A DNA stretch of 64,000 bases, taken from contig VICG01000003.1 of NCBI GenBank assembly GCA_008692225.1, positions 675,501-739,500 on the forward strand, given 5' to 3'. The notes beneath the pieces were generated by a model. It had not been told where the DNA came from. It ran no database searches and was given only the letters and a program-made list of their open reading frames with translations. Shown here one piece after another: positions 1-10,636 of the stretch. This DNA is from Monilinia fructicola (Eukaryota; Ascomycota; Leotiomycetes; Helotiales; Sclerotiniaceae). How positions within the stretch are numbered: position 1 is the stretch's first letter; each line of letters starts with the position of its first letter. The position numbers and the translations under genes were made by a program.

Positions 1-376
1 AGGTGTTGGCGCGGAAGAGCGAGAGAACCTCGTCTAAGGCATCGTAGGACTCAGAGTCGGGCTCGGGTGAAAGATGGGCGGGGAGTGAGGGATCGAGGGG
101 GAGTGTGTAGGCGGGTCCGCGGACCTTTGTGCGGAGGGGGAGGAGAGGAAAGTTGCCGATTAGGTGGAGGGTGGTGGGGGAGTCGGTGTTGAATATGCTG
201 TTGTAGGCCTAGGATGGGGGGTGGTTTGTTAGCTATACTATGCCATGCCATGCCATGCTATGCTATTGACCGGTGAACCGGGCAAGGGATGTAAATGCAG
301 TTTTGCGGTTTATCTCAAGATAACTTTTGAAGCAATGAAATTGAGACAATGAATTGATTAGGGTGCTTACGGGCAT
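1..376 (-). CDS. ARC18/ARPC3: Arp2/3 complex subunit 3 (ARPC3, p21), 5' part, cut by window edge
   Basis: ARPC3 is a structural subunit of the Arp2/3 complex, which nucleates branched actin filaments at endocytic patches. Exon 1 is only ATGCCC (371-376), followed by donor GTAAGC. A 162-nt intron (209-370) ends in CCTAG, and exon 2 runs from 208 to the window edge. The spliced protein begins MPAYNSIFN, matching the family start MPAYHS. It continues with IGNFPLLPLRTKVRGPAYTL (family: IGNxALLPxxxxxxGPA) and reaches DALDEVLSLFRANT, matching the family's IVDEAxxxFRAN segment. About 71 codons of a usual ~180 are visible. The rest lies beyond base 1. The 6-nt first coding exon explains why no long ATG-initiated frame covers this stretch. 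Identity rests on three family motifs in the right order, with the intron phase (0) restoring the known N-terminus. Confidence 0.88.
239..266. repeat. CATGC/CATGC-like microsatellite inside the ARPC3 intron
   Basis: About five imperfect copies of a 5-base unit (tgcca/tgcta) lie in tandem in the first intron of the ARPC3 gene. Confidence 0.7.
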
Positions 377-1661
377 ATTGAACAATTCACGTTTGAAAAT
401 TTGGGAAAAGGTGTATATGAGTTGTAAATGTGGAGGGGTTTGAAGCTGCGTCAGTTCAAGGAGAGGTGTGGTTAAGCTGTTTTGGCCTGAGGCTGACGTT
501 AGCTCCCTTTGATCCACCTCGAGCTGTGGGGCGGACGGACAACTTTATATTCACTTCGTCGACACTTCATATATGTATGGGATGGGATTCTCTGTTTTTT
601 CGCAATTTTGAGTTCAAGGTTCGACTAACTCTCGCGCCTGAACTCTTCGCTCTCTTTCCTTACGTCTGATGTGTTGAATTTCTTGGACATGTAACGTTGT
701 TTGTATCCAGCATTGAGTGTGCAAGATCACGTTGTCAAGCTAAAGCTCAGGAGTGATCACTACAATGCTCTGCCGCTTTCAAGGTCATAATCTCGAGCTT
801 AGTTATGAGCTCCCTCTTAAACTCAGAAGAAGCTGCACGAGTGGGAGACAAGCCTGTTCGTCAATATTACAGTCCTTGCAGATATATAGAGAAGCTATAA
901 GCACCGGCGTGAACAAATTGTGTTCCTCCTTACGAAATCCTCTACAAATTATTTCGGGGAGAATTCGCTCTTATCCAAAGCCACTGAATATCATCGTCAC
1001 TCGGTCCATTAGCATCTTCGCTATCCTGCAAGAGAAGTGTGAGCGTTCTTCTTAATGAGCCTATCCGAGTTTTGCCACCGATTTCCCCGAAGGGACGGAT
1101 AACACTATGTTACAGAACTAGAATGGCTTTAAAACTCGTATTAATGAAGCTTCTAATCTAGAGTGGAGTTGAGAAGAGCTTCAGCTACACCTTCCCCGCA
1201 TTGGTTTATCTAGTCCGATCTCGAAAAGTACAAACTTTTCATACCGTGACGGCGTGGAATTCCAGGACCACACAGCTTCAGAAGACCCTACTTCAAAGCA
1301 TTTACGCTCAAGTATTTTGGTTCCAGATACCGCATTATAAATAGAAATACGGACATTTGTTCTCAAAAACTTGGATTATCATTGAACCATCCAGCCTCAG
1401 AATTTCTTATGGTGGATTGTCTTTTACTTATGATCATACTAAATGGAAGGCCATATCTCACCAGTTACGCCACTGTCTATTAAATCTCAATGTTCTCAAG
1501 CATTTCGATCAGTAGCCACTAAAACCCATATTGCAGGAGCTATTTTGTGACGAGATGAAGCAAAGTAGATAGGCTACAAACGGTTCAAAAATAGAGATAT
1601 TTTGCTAACTCTATATCGTTAGAGTTTCCTCTACTTTCCTATACCTCATCCGCGACAGCCC
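377..1661. other. Intergenic: ARPC3 upstream region and 3' flank of the isochorismatase-like gene
   Basis: Only short, unconvincing frames occur on both strands. The first few hundred bases upstream of 376 must hold the ARPC3 promoter. No RNA gene or repeat was recognised. Confidence 0.5.
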
Positions 1662-2291
1662 TCAAGCACTACTGAAAACTTCACCAGAACTCCTCCTAGC
1701 GTCCCAGCTCTCCAATTCACGAACCAACTCATCTGTCTCGGCCAGCCTAGCATACCCATCCAAGATTCCCATGGCCACTTTATGCACCTCCTCCGCATCT
1801 AACCTTCCTGTTTTGAGATTGTCGACTCCAAAGGATGCACAAGCATCTACCACAACCACCATGTTCAGTCCCAGGTCCTTTCCAGTCCTCACAGTGCTAT
1901 TGATACACTTCGCACCTTCCATGCCAATTACAACAATCTCTCTCTCCTTATTATTCATTCCCAAAATTAAATCCTTCAATGATCCAGACATGAATGCACT
2001 GCCTGTGTTCTTGATGAAGATAGGCTCATTTGGCAAAGGAGTGGCGCAAGGATGAGGTGCATTGAAAGCAACGTTGGCCTCAGATGGGTACAGCTCGTCA
2101 TTGGGGTCACTTGAGTGATGATGAACATGAAACACTTCGAAGGAGTACTTGCGGAATGCATTGAGAATGGTGGATACATTGGAGGTGAGATTAGGAGTAG
2201 ACCGCGGGCCCCAGGAGGAGGGTGGTTCGACCTCGATTTGATGAAGGTCAACCACGAGAAGAAGAGGTAATTCGCTGGGTATGAAAGCCAT
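1662..2291 (-). CDS. Isochorismatase-family cysteine hydrolase
   Basis: This is an intronless 209-residue protein of the usual size for the isochorismatase-like fold, which includes nicotinamidases and related hydrolases. Visible landmarks are the first strand with the catalytic Asp (LLLVVDLH, D15), the catalytic Lys in IFIKNTGSAF (K94) and the nucleophilic Cys in GMEGAKCINSTVR (C129), followed by the strand VVVVDACASF. All three members of the Asp-Lys-Cys triad are present. The start is the ATG at 2291, which places the first strand close to the N-terminus as is usual. No signal peptide is visible, so it should be cytosolic. The substrate cannot be told from sequence: the family acts on isochorismate, nicotinamide, N-carbamoyl compounds and others. 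Neighbours give no pathway clue. Confidence 0.85.
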   Translation of the reverse strand: MAFIPSELPLLLVVDLHQIEVEPPSSWGPRSTPNLTSNVSTILNAFRKYSFEVFHVHHHSSDPNDELYPSEANVAFNAPHPCATPLPNEPIFIKNTGSAFMSGSLKDLILGMNNKEREIVVIGMEGAKCINSTVRTGKDLGLNMVVVVDACASFGVDNLKTGRLDAEEVHKVAMGILDGYARLAETDELVRELESWDARRSSGEVFSSA

Positions 2292-3744
2292 CTTACTTTT
2301 CTTAATTTTGTTATTCTTGGAGTTGCTTTTGTATGTTGATCAGAATGATGGTAGAGCAGTAATAGCTTGTGAGTCAGAATAGCCAAGGATCATGAGGATG
2401 GGGCACGATCACGTGTAAGGCATCTGATCATGTGGCACCAGTAGTAGGAACGTTGATGCAAGATTTTACGCCAGAGTCAAAACGATGAGCAAGAGATCGA
2501 TTCGCTCCCTAACGACTTGTATTATCAGGAAGTTTACGATGTAGTTGAATGCATGCTCTAGAGTGCCGCTTTTGAGATGATCTCAAAGAGTTCAACCCCT
2601 CTCCTGACTCATGATGTCACTAGAATATGATTTGGGAGTAATTTTTGTTGATGGTGGCTGCAGAACTCTTGGGTCGATTCACTAGGAGTCTCTACATCTA
2701 TGATTCCGGCAGATGTCTCAAAATAAAATAATCGAGCGCTCTACCTATAAATATCAAGAAAAGAAACGCCCGTCCCGACATGCTGGTTATTGCTGGTATT
2801 TATATTTTGCAACTACGGGCGTCCATGCTGTACTGCTGAGAGTTCCACTCGCTAAATCGCCAGAATATGACTTCAACCTAATTTGATTCCAAAATATTAA
2901 ACGTCATTAGTAAGAGTCAAATCCTATCTAGATTACAAATGATGTGGCCCTTCACAATACGACCTGCGGCCCACGATAGGTAGAAGTTGGTGACATCGTA
3001 GTTATCGCAGCAGGCAACTATCACTCGCTAGTTCTTGTGATAGTCTCTATCTCCTGCTGGGACCTTGTTGTCTAATTGTAGGTGAGTTGTCCGATCGACC
3101 ATTCAAATTGCTCTCGGAATTCTGAATCACTATGCGCGGAAGTGCATGGAAAAATGTTATAGATGGTTCTGCATTGGGAGAGTTCTGTATCAACAACTCC
3201 TATCAAATTTGTGGGATCGCGTATTGGAAAATGCTATGACCAACGGGATGGCATCAGCTTTCAAGTTCTTGCTGGCATATGTGCCAGGTTAAGCATCCCA
3301 ATTGCAGCCTGCAAAATCTCATGTCAGCCTCCACATCGATTTCACTTAGACCGTCGCAAGCGGCAGAAATGTTCAACCAATTTCATCAAGTGCACGCAGG
3401 TCACGAGAATTGATGGCATTTTGCAATGCCAATCAAATGAGATATTGGCCCAGCTTTTTACCACTATTGCATCTATTACCCATGAACGACTCTCAACTCA
3501 CCTTCATATCCCATACTAAACCCTCGCCTCTCCCCAAATTTTACAAAAAATTATCCTCCACCCTTCGATTCACTGCCCCCCACAGCAAAACCCAAGCAGT
3601 TCGCTTAAGACAAAACGAGAACCAAAAGACGTCAAAAATAATTATTGCCACATACCTAGATAACAAGAAGATAGATAGATAGATATATCACCTCCAGAAA
3701 ACAATAAAAAAAAGGAAATCAGAGCCGAGGATGGCAAAACCTTG

Positions 3745-3761
3745 CCCCCCTTTGAGGGGGG
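3745..3761. repeat. C6/G6 inverted repeat (hairpin) with a 5-base loop
   Basis: Six C (3745-3750), TTTGA, then at least six G (3756-3761) can form a strong hairpin on either strand. It lies about 35 bases from a tRNA-like Pol III box pair. Confidence 0.6.
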
Positions 3762-3794
3762 GAGGAGAAACCCTCTCTGAAATGAGGATTTTTT

Positions 3795-3840
3795 TCGAAC
3801 CGAACCAGGCGATGTTACCACTCCACCACGAGAGCGCATT
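3795..3840 (-). other. tRNA-like fragment or relic (A box plus partial B box)
   Basis: Read on the minus strand, TGGTGGAGTGG (3828-3818) fits the Pol III A-box consensus TRGYNNANNGG exactly. GGTTCGA (3801-3795) is the core of a B box, but without the trailing CC. Only 16 bases separate them, too few for an anticodon arm, and no acceptor-stem partner for GCGCTCTC was found. This is better read as a tRNA relic or tRNA-derived scrap than as a working tRNA gene. Confidence 0.22.
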
Positions 3841-4319
3841 TGTCCCGAACAAACAAGTCTGTTTGCATGCCCTGCGCTCTCGATGGAATACTCTGGCTTA
3901 ACCCTCCTTATATAGTCATTGAAGCTTATCGTTGGTTGGTAGGGCGCTGGCTATTGGCGCGATTGTTGAGCGGCGAGTATGCCAGGTATGAGAATATTTG
4001 GAGTGATGGGTCGATTATCGGGACGATTCGTGCAAAATTTCAAGGCCTGAGAGCATGACTTCTTCGTGCTTCAGCACAGGGGGTTTATGGTAAGATGGGG
4101 ATTATCATATTATCACAAGAATGATGAATGTTGGTGTAATTACAGTGAGTGTTTGTTTAGGTTCAGAAGCGCAATATGTTGAGGAGTACTCTCCTGTTCT
4201 TTACTAGAAGTACGTGACTATCAATCATAATATACAGCATAAACTCAATTTCATCCAGTCGCTACCACTGCTCCACAACTCCCTCGCATCCAAGTCAATC
4301 TTCTCTCTCTTCAATCTCA

Positions 4320-5188
4320 TTATGAGACAGTATAAACACCGCTTGCAGTAGCCGTCGGTGGACCGGGTAAAGTTTGCGTCACTGTAGCTGCACCACTGTA
4401 TAGTGCAGGACCGGGGATAGTATAATCCGTCAGAGTCCCATAAAGATCGAAGAGGATACCTGGATCAGTCGGAGTATAAAATGTTGTCGCCGATACGCCA
4501 GCCGGCTTCGTGCTTCCTGTACCCTTGATTGCAAGACTCACACACTGCGGATAGTTTTGCGCGCCATTAGCCGAGCCCGCAGCGTGAAGTGCGATGATCT
4601 CATGGCGGAGAACATAATTGCCTGTGGCAATGTTCGAGGGGATCTTAACAGTCCAGCTGTTGTTGTTGGCGATCAATACATCGGTACCCCAATATCCGCT
4701 TGTCTGTGATGTTGGACTGATCAGCCCAACCTGATCGATCTTGAACCATTGCAGAGTTGTTTTGTCGACGGTTTCGCATGGACCGTTGCAGTTGGCAAGG
4801 TAATCGATGACGGGTCCTTTGTGAGATACGGGCCATGGTGTCCATTGAAGCTCAACCTTTCCTCCTGCGGCGACGGGAGCTTCGATTTGGGCTGGTGTAG
4901 CAGCTTTGTGACAGATTATATCGGAAGATGTGTATGCGGATGGAGCAACGAATCCGTTGTCGAGGTCCTGGGGTATGAGCCAGCCGACGGTTACGGGTGC
5001 CGGTGAGATGTATTGATAGCTTGGATTATACCCATTATAACTAAGAGATTTTAGCTCAATATCTCGAAAGAAGTTTGGACATCAAACGGAAAAACTCACT
5101 AAATTCCATCAGCAACAATTCCAGATACCGTCCCGTGAGCCCCTACGGCTGAGACGAATGTAAAGACTGTAAATCGTTTGGAAAACAT
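4320..5188 (-). CDS. Secreted AA9 (former GH61) lytic polysaccharide monooxygenase
   Basis: The enzyme is a copper-dependent oxidase that cleaves cellulose or related glucans outside the cell. Exon 1 is 5100-5188, a 59-nt intron is 5041-5099 (GTGAGT...TTAG) and exon 2 is 4320-5040; together they encode 269 residues. A 17-residue signal peptide ends in VGA, leaving H18 (HGTVSGIV) as the mature N-terminal His of the copper histidine brace. The second brace His lies in [12 protein letters not shown]. The axial Tyr lies in [15 protein letters not shown], typical of AA9. Cys pairs around CNGPCE and YPQC fit the family disulphides. The C-terminus ends soon after the catalytic domain, so no cellulose-binding module is attached. 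Presence of this enzyme supports a plant-degrading lifestyle. Confidence 0.93.
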
Positions 5189-8100
5189 TACGAGTGTTTC
5201 TGTCAACAAGTATTAGTGTTTATGGACTCAAACCCTAAGAAAATCATGAATGATTTATACATCTCCCGCCAAGCATCATCTTTTCCCTCCTTCATTCTTT
5301 GCGTGAACGAGCACTACATATCAACCTTACAAATGTATAGATGAAAATACAACGTTGACAACAAAACAGCTCATCTTAGCTACAAATTTCTGGTCACAGG
5401 AGTTAAAAGTTATCTCCTGATCAATATCGAAAGCCTGTTTGTGGGGCGGATTATTTGTATATTAATATATTCAGTACTAGTCTTCATATCAATTCCGCCT
5501 ATGAGATCTGATATCTTGAGTGACAATCCTTGAATCTTGCCATGAAACGCCCCATATGCGGTGCTCCGTCGGGTGTGTTTCCACATACCCCGGATTTTCA
5601 TTAAACGAAGTTTCAATTTCCCGACGGCTCGTCGGCAAGCTTGTGTTGGCACTTTATCCGAGATCTGGGGTATGCAGGGTGTGCGGGTAAAAGGGAGTGG
5701 GAATATTTGTGTAATGATGATATCTCATGATCTTTAATGGGATAATGGATATTTCTTGCTTGAAAGCGATTAGTAGAAAATTGCCGAGTTTCTCGGTTGT
5801 AGCTATAGCTTGTGAATTGGCATGTATACCATTCAAATCCCAGTGATCTGGAAGTAAATTTCAAGGTCCTGGTATTGAAAAGCGTAGTGATAACAATTGG
5901 GAGATACTTCGAGATTGGTAGTGCAGTCTTCCTCTGTACTTCGGTGCAGAGAAGTGGAGATTTAGGACGGCAAATCACTGGCAATAGTGAAAATCGAACA
6001 CATCCATTTATAAGACCTACCCTCCCCATCATACCAGACTTAGCTACAGGGAGGGAAAGCTTTGATCAGTCCATAAAATTTTGACCACTTTTGCATGTGA
6101 TTAAAGTCAATCCCAGAACTAGAAATATATCAAGGGCTTCGGCTTCAAGTCATTCTTCCTGTTGAAGTCAAGCCTCACTAGCTCATGGTAAACTTGGAAA
6201 TGCTCATGAATAAATATTGTAGCACCACTTGGCCAACTACCGATAACATCAATCAACTATCACTGCACAACTGTAGAGGGTTGGTACTAAGCATATTCTT
6301 ATTTTTCGTACCGATTCTCACTAATCCATAAGGGATTGTCTCTGGAAACTTGCTATGATAAAGAAAATAAGACAAGATAGAACTGTAAGGTCTCTAGAAT
6401 GAAGAGAAAAAAATATGTATCATAAGATACTCGGAATTAAAAAATAGGTCTGCTTAGTAGCTGAAACCTACTGAATAATTGCAGGAGATGACAGAAGATA
6501 ACAGTAATGAAGCAGAAAGAATCAAACATTGCTTAGTGTATTTGAATATCCAAGAAGAAGATAACAGTAGTAATAAATATGGTCTACACAACAAAAAGAG
6601 TCGAAGAAGTTGTTCGGGTCGGGCGACCAATGAGTTGAACAAGACACTTTGCCGTTAACAGTATTCCATTTATAGTATGAACCTCACTGCAAAAGTTAAG
6701 TTGAAAAGCCAAGGATACTTTTGGCTGTAATTTTGGGCATTCTCCCATAAAGTCCATCACTTCGATCGTTTAAAACAACGCCGTCTATCTCCTTACCAGT
6801 CGAGATTTGGGTGATTCGTGCTTCAGGACCCGGCATAGTATTCTTCAGAAGTCGTCATCGACTATATATAATAGTCTTCATAGCTCTTAGTGGCAGAAGT
6901 AAAGATTAGCATAGATAACTCTTTGCATCTTACCCTCAACACCTCATATGTATGTAAGTAAGACTTACAAGCTCAGGCAACACAGCCTTGGGAAGTTGAG
7001 AAAGACAACAGAAGTTTCACTATTTGCAGAGGGTATCGGAAAGATTTGAAGACTTCAAACGAGCAAACAAAGCATTCGGATTATTAATTGTCCATTCCTA
7101 TGTGCTTATTCATCAATTAGTCAGGAAATATCAGCCACAACTCCTCCTTCACCACCCCCCCTTTCTTCAATCCATTTCAATTATATTCTCATGCATGGGT
7201 TATTCAAGGCAATTTTGGTCATCCGAATTTTGATAACGACTAATAAGGCTATCTTATTTACAACCAAATTACTGTTTTCAACAAAACCTGCCAACTCGCC
7301 CCCAGCCAGAGAAGGCTCCCATTTCAATGCTCGCTTCAGAATTGCTCAACTCGTTCAAGATCCAAATAACGAACAGACTTTGATACAATTTCCACGCACG
7401 ATCTTCTTGCTACCGAGTTGCGTACAAGATTGGAACAGTTCCAGATACTGATGAAATGAGGGAGACAATTTCGAGCCCTCATCAAAACACATTGCGCAAT
7501 ATCTAGATCGTTCAATACTCAGATGAGAGTACGCCGCGTGATGAACGGCATTGAAAGGAGGTTACGGAACAGAACTTGACATCACTATCAATTGAACAAA
7601 CAAAAGTCGCGAATTTTCCAACCCTCCCTTGTGCTAGAGGAAGCCAGGACTCGCCCCTTCAGTTGCATTTCATTTGCCTCAAGCAACCAATCGGTTTTCG
7701 TTGGCAAGTTAAACAGCTCGCGTGCGATATCTCCAATGAATTTTTATATTTTCCATCCATAGCCCCCGGCACTGTCCCTTACTTTATGAGAATATCTAAA
7801 TTCCCTGAGATACGGGGTTGGTTAGAGAAAGCTGGAAATAGTCTCCTTATCAATAAAACAGTTCTCAAGATGGAGCCTTTCGAGGGTCTCGCCATAGCCA
7901 AGATACGGAGGACTCCGAAAGGCTGCGGTAAGTAGCCATGAACTGCAATAGAACTAGAGCTCTGAAATGACAGTATGTTTGGCAATTCTGGGAAAGCAAT
8001 CCCTTTGTTCAGGTAGCATTTGGTTATGATATCTCGAAGGCTGGATGTTTCAAAGTTGGTGATTAGGATCATCAGTTCAAGAAGTTTCCTTGAACAGCCG

Positions 8101-8890
8101 AACTACAGCCGGGGGATTAGATGCAAGCATTCATCGTGCGGTTCATTTTGTTCACTCTGGTAACAAGCCATTGAAAGAGAAAGGCGGCATAGTTTGAATT
8201 AGAACTTTTCATCCAATTCCCGCTAAGAGGGTTCCTGTTGTATAATTGACGGGACTGATTCATTCTCACTGTACTAATTTCAGAATATACATACGTACAA
8301 CCAGGATTGATCTTGCCATATCAATAATGCCGCAGAATTCTCACGCAGGAATTGCATTTGTGACCACTACATAGGTACTTGGGAATCGACTAATGCTGTC
8401 GAAATAAGCGTCGATGGAGTTAATTCCATCTTATCCAATTATAGGATTCATGATAGATCAAGGCCATTACGCTATTCAAAATTGTCTGCGCGGGGAGGTT
8501 TGCCAGATGTACAGTACTCAATAATGTATTCCCCTTTTTCACGAATACTTCCCTCCAGGGCTGTTTTCAGTCATTGTTACCTATCTTATTGGGTCGAGCC
8601 ACGTATACTGAGTATGAGTTCTTTAGTACCCAGTAACAATAAGAGAGAATGGTACAAAGCATGTTATCCTTCTCACGTTGACGCAGATCTACTCTGTTTT
8701 CATTTTGGCATATAGAGTTATTTAATCATTCATTATTTCTTTCTCGCTCTGATTTGTGATTTCACAAGAATGCATGGTTTAGTCCATCTAATCAACAAAG
8801 GAAATGTCTGTTTTTATTGTTTTGTTCTTTCATATCGAAAGAAAAAACGTATGTCAACAAAGGAAACTGCGAACAGACCTGTTAGGAAGG
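5189..8890. other. Gene-poor 3.7 kb stretch
   Basis: Frames here (for example 119 codons at 7576-7935 on the plus strand and 139 codons at 5613-6032 on the minus strand) show no domain motif, no good splice extension and overlapping frames on the other strand. I see no transposon ends, tRNA or tandem repeat. The part just above 5188 must hold the AA9 promoter. Confidence 0.45.
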
Positions 8891-9526
8891 CTAGCCCTCC
8901 AGGTCATCATCTGCGTTGCGAGCGTTGCATGTTACCCGAGGATCGAGGATCGAGTCTCGCGAATGGCTGGCGACGAACTCTCGCAAAACTCCATACTCAT
9001 GGAGCAAAGCACGATGCTCTGCTCTCATGTGGCAGAGTTCCGCACGAAGCGCATTCTTAAGTTTCACCCCGACAATGTGCCACTCTTCAGATTGACAGAA
9101 TGCACATGAACAGTTGCGACGCTCGTTGCGTGTGTTAACCTTGGCATCCACATCGGCGAACTCTTCTGGCACCCTGGCGGGGCGTATTGTAAATTTCGGG
9201 AAGGGAGCTTGCTGGAGCAAAGTTTCATACTTGGCGCGAAGTTCAGCGTGCTCCTTGCTAGCCACCTCGATTTGGCACCTGAGGACGTGTTGTATGACGT
9301 CTATCTGCTTGTGATCTTCATTCAAATTGTAGGCGCAGTCCTCGCACAAGCAGCAATCTCTGTCCATAAAGGTGTATTCGTAATCCAAGTAGCTTGGATC
9401 GTACTCTCCCACGCATTCATCGATGGTGATCTCTGGCTCTGGGATTGGGCCGATCGGTCCGTCTCCCACTATTTCGTCGATACTGTTATACATCACCCTA
9501 TCGGCGTCAAAAATCAAACTACTCAT
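8891..9526 (-). CDS. Unknown small protein with two Cys clusters
   Basis: This is an intronless 211-residue frame that starts at the ATG at 9526. I do not recognise it. Two Cys clusters stand out: DCCLCEDC near residue 60 and NCSCAFC near residue 138, both of CxxC type, with a stretch of about 75 residues between them that is rich in Glu, Ala and Gln and probably helical (around HVLRCQIEVASKEHAELRAKYETLLQQ). A second helical stretch follows the second cluster (ALRAELCHMRAEHRALLHEYGVLREF). The layout could suit a metal-binding or disulphide-linked coiled coil, but this is inference. No signal peptide or membrane segment is seen. The frame is open and of good length with alternating acidic and helical composition, so it is probably a real gene. 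Confidence 0.6.
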   Translation of the reverse strand: MSSLIFDADRVMYNSIDEIVGDGPIGPIPEPEITIDECVGEYDPSYLDYEYTFMDRDCCLCEDCAYNLNEDHKQIDVIQHVLRCQIEVASKEHAELRAKYETLLQQAPFPKFTIRPARVPEEFADVDAKVNTRNERRNCSCAFCQSEEWHIVGVKLKNALRAELCHMRAEHRALLHEYGVLREFVASHSRDSILDPRVTCNARNADDDLEG

Positions 9527-10636
9527 GTTTGCGATCTTGATTTTCTTGATCTGGCTGACTTACCGAGTTCTTTCTGCTAGGATTGAACTGTAATGTAGTA
9601 GCCGATGTTTGTGTGATGGGTTGACTAATGGTGAATATGTATTGAGGATGAGTTGTGGTTGAAGTGGGAAGTATCTTCTCAATTTATAATTCAAGAATGA
9701 GACTTATCCAGAACCTGTTTCTTGTATACGTTCGTCATCTGTTTTCCCATTCAAAGAAATTGATTCGACAAGTCTTTTTTTTTTAAGAATAAAAACCTTT
9801 GTCGGGACAGTAGCTGTTGCTCAACTCAATTCTTCTGATCCTGTGATTTACGGCAGGGAACAACGTAACCATCTCTCGCCCCAATGAGCCAAAGAGTCCA
9901 AATGTACATTTCCGAATTCGCAACTCTTGTGAAACATCGTTTCATTCAAGTTGAAGGTACGCATGGGGTAGCGAGATCTGAAGGCTCTTTTGTATGGAAT
10001 TCTCATGGGGAAATTTATCTTAACGTGAGGTGAAGTGATAGAATTCAAAATTTTAAAACCCTTGGCATTTATTTGATGTGTTGAGAACAAAATACATAAA
10101 CTGCTCAGCGCGAAATTGATTAGCGAAAAGTGACGTACAGTAGTTGCCGAGGGGGAAAGAAATTATAGGAGAGTTCCGGAATTTGCTAACCTCATTTGTT
10201 GTAAAACATTAAGCGATGGCCAGAAGTCTTGCAAGCAACGGGCTTAAGAAATGGTGGGTCTTCAGGAATATTGAGATGGCGATTTAATTGATTTCAGTGT
10301 GTCGAGAGTGAGTGTGAATTACTTTGGGGTCATCATAGAACAGGACTTGGGGTTTCAAAACACATGGATTGCTAAATCAAAAGAGAGATAGATAGTGTAC
10401 ACAACCTCCACCAAATTCCCTTCGTGCAACCCCCCACTAATGACCAACTCGTCACTCAACAGGCTTTCATCCGTGCCATCCACGAACAAAAAACACGAAC
10501 CAAGCATTCGCTCATCCTCATAATCATAACCAACGTGATAACCAAATCAAAGCAAGCCAATCCAAACCAATCTGCCCAATCAGCACCAAAGAGAAATCAC
10601 CCTAAACCTTCACCAATGGCTTTCTAGCCCATCCAT
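9527..10636. other. Intergenic: promoter of the Cys-cluster gene and 3' flank of the methyltransferase gene
   Basis: No convincing gene is seen. A T-rich run lies near 9775-9785. The short frame at 9848-10090 on the minus strand has no supporting feature. Confidence 0.45.

Larger units (their letters stand above)
2292..4319. other. Intergenic, 2 kb; small frames judged spurious; tRNA-like scrap and hairpin inside
   Basis: Plus-strand frames of 118 and 90 codons at 3163-3682 have no recognisable motif and look random. The only structured items are a GC hairpin (3745-3761) and a partial Pol III box pair (3795-3828), listed separately. Confidence 0.5.

Noticed and set aside
3163..3682. Two overlapping plus-strand frames of 118 and 90 codons
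   Set aside because: No motif, no splice extension and mutual overlap in different registers; composition looks random.
7576..7935. 119-codon plus-strand frame
   Set aside because: No domain or signal feature; a 97-codon minus-strand frame overlaps most of it; no supporting neighbour exons.
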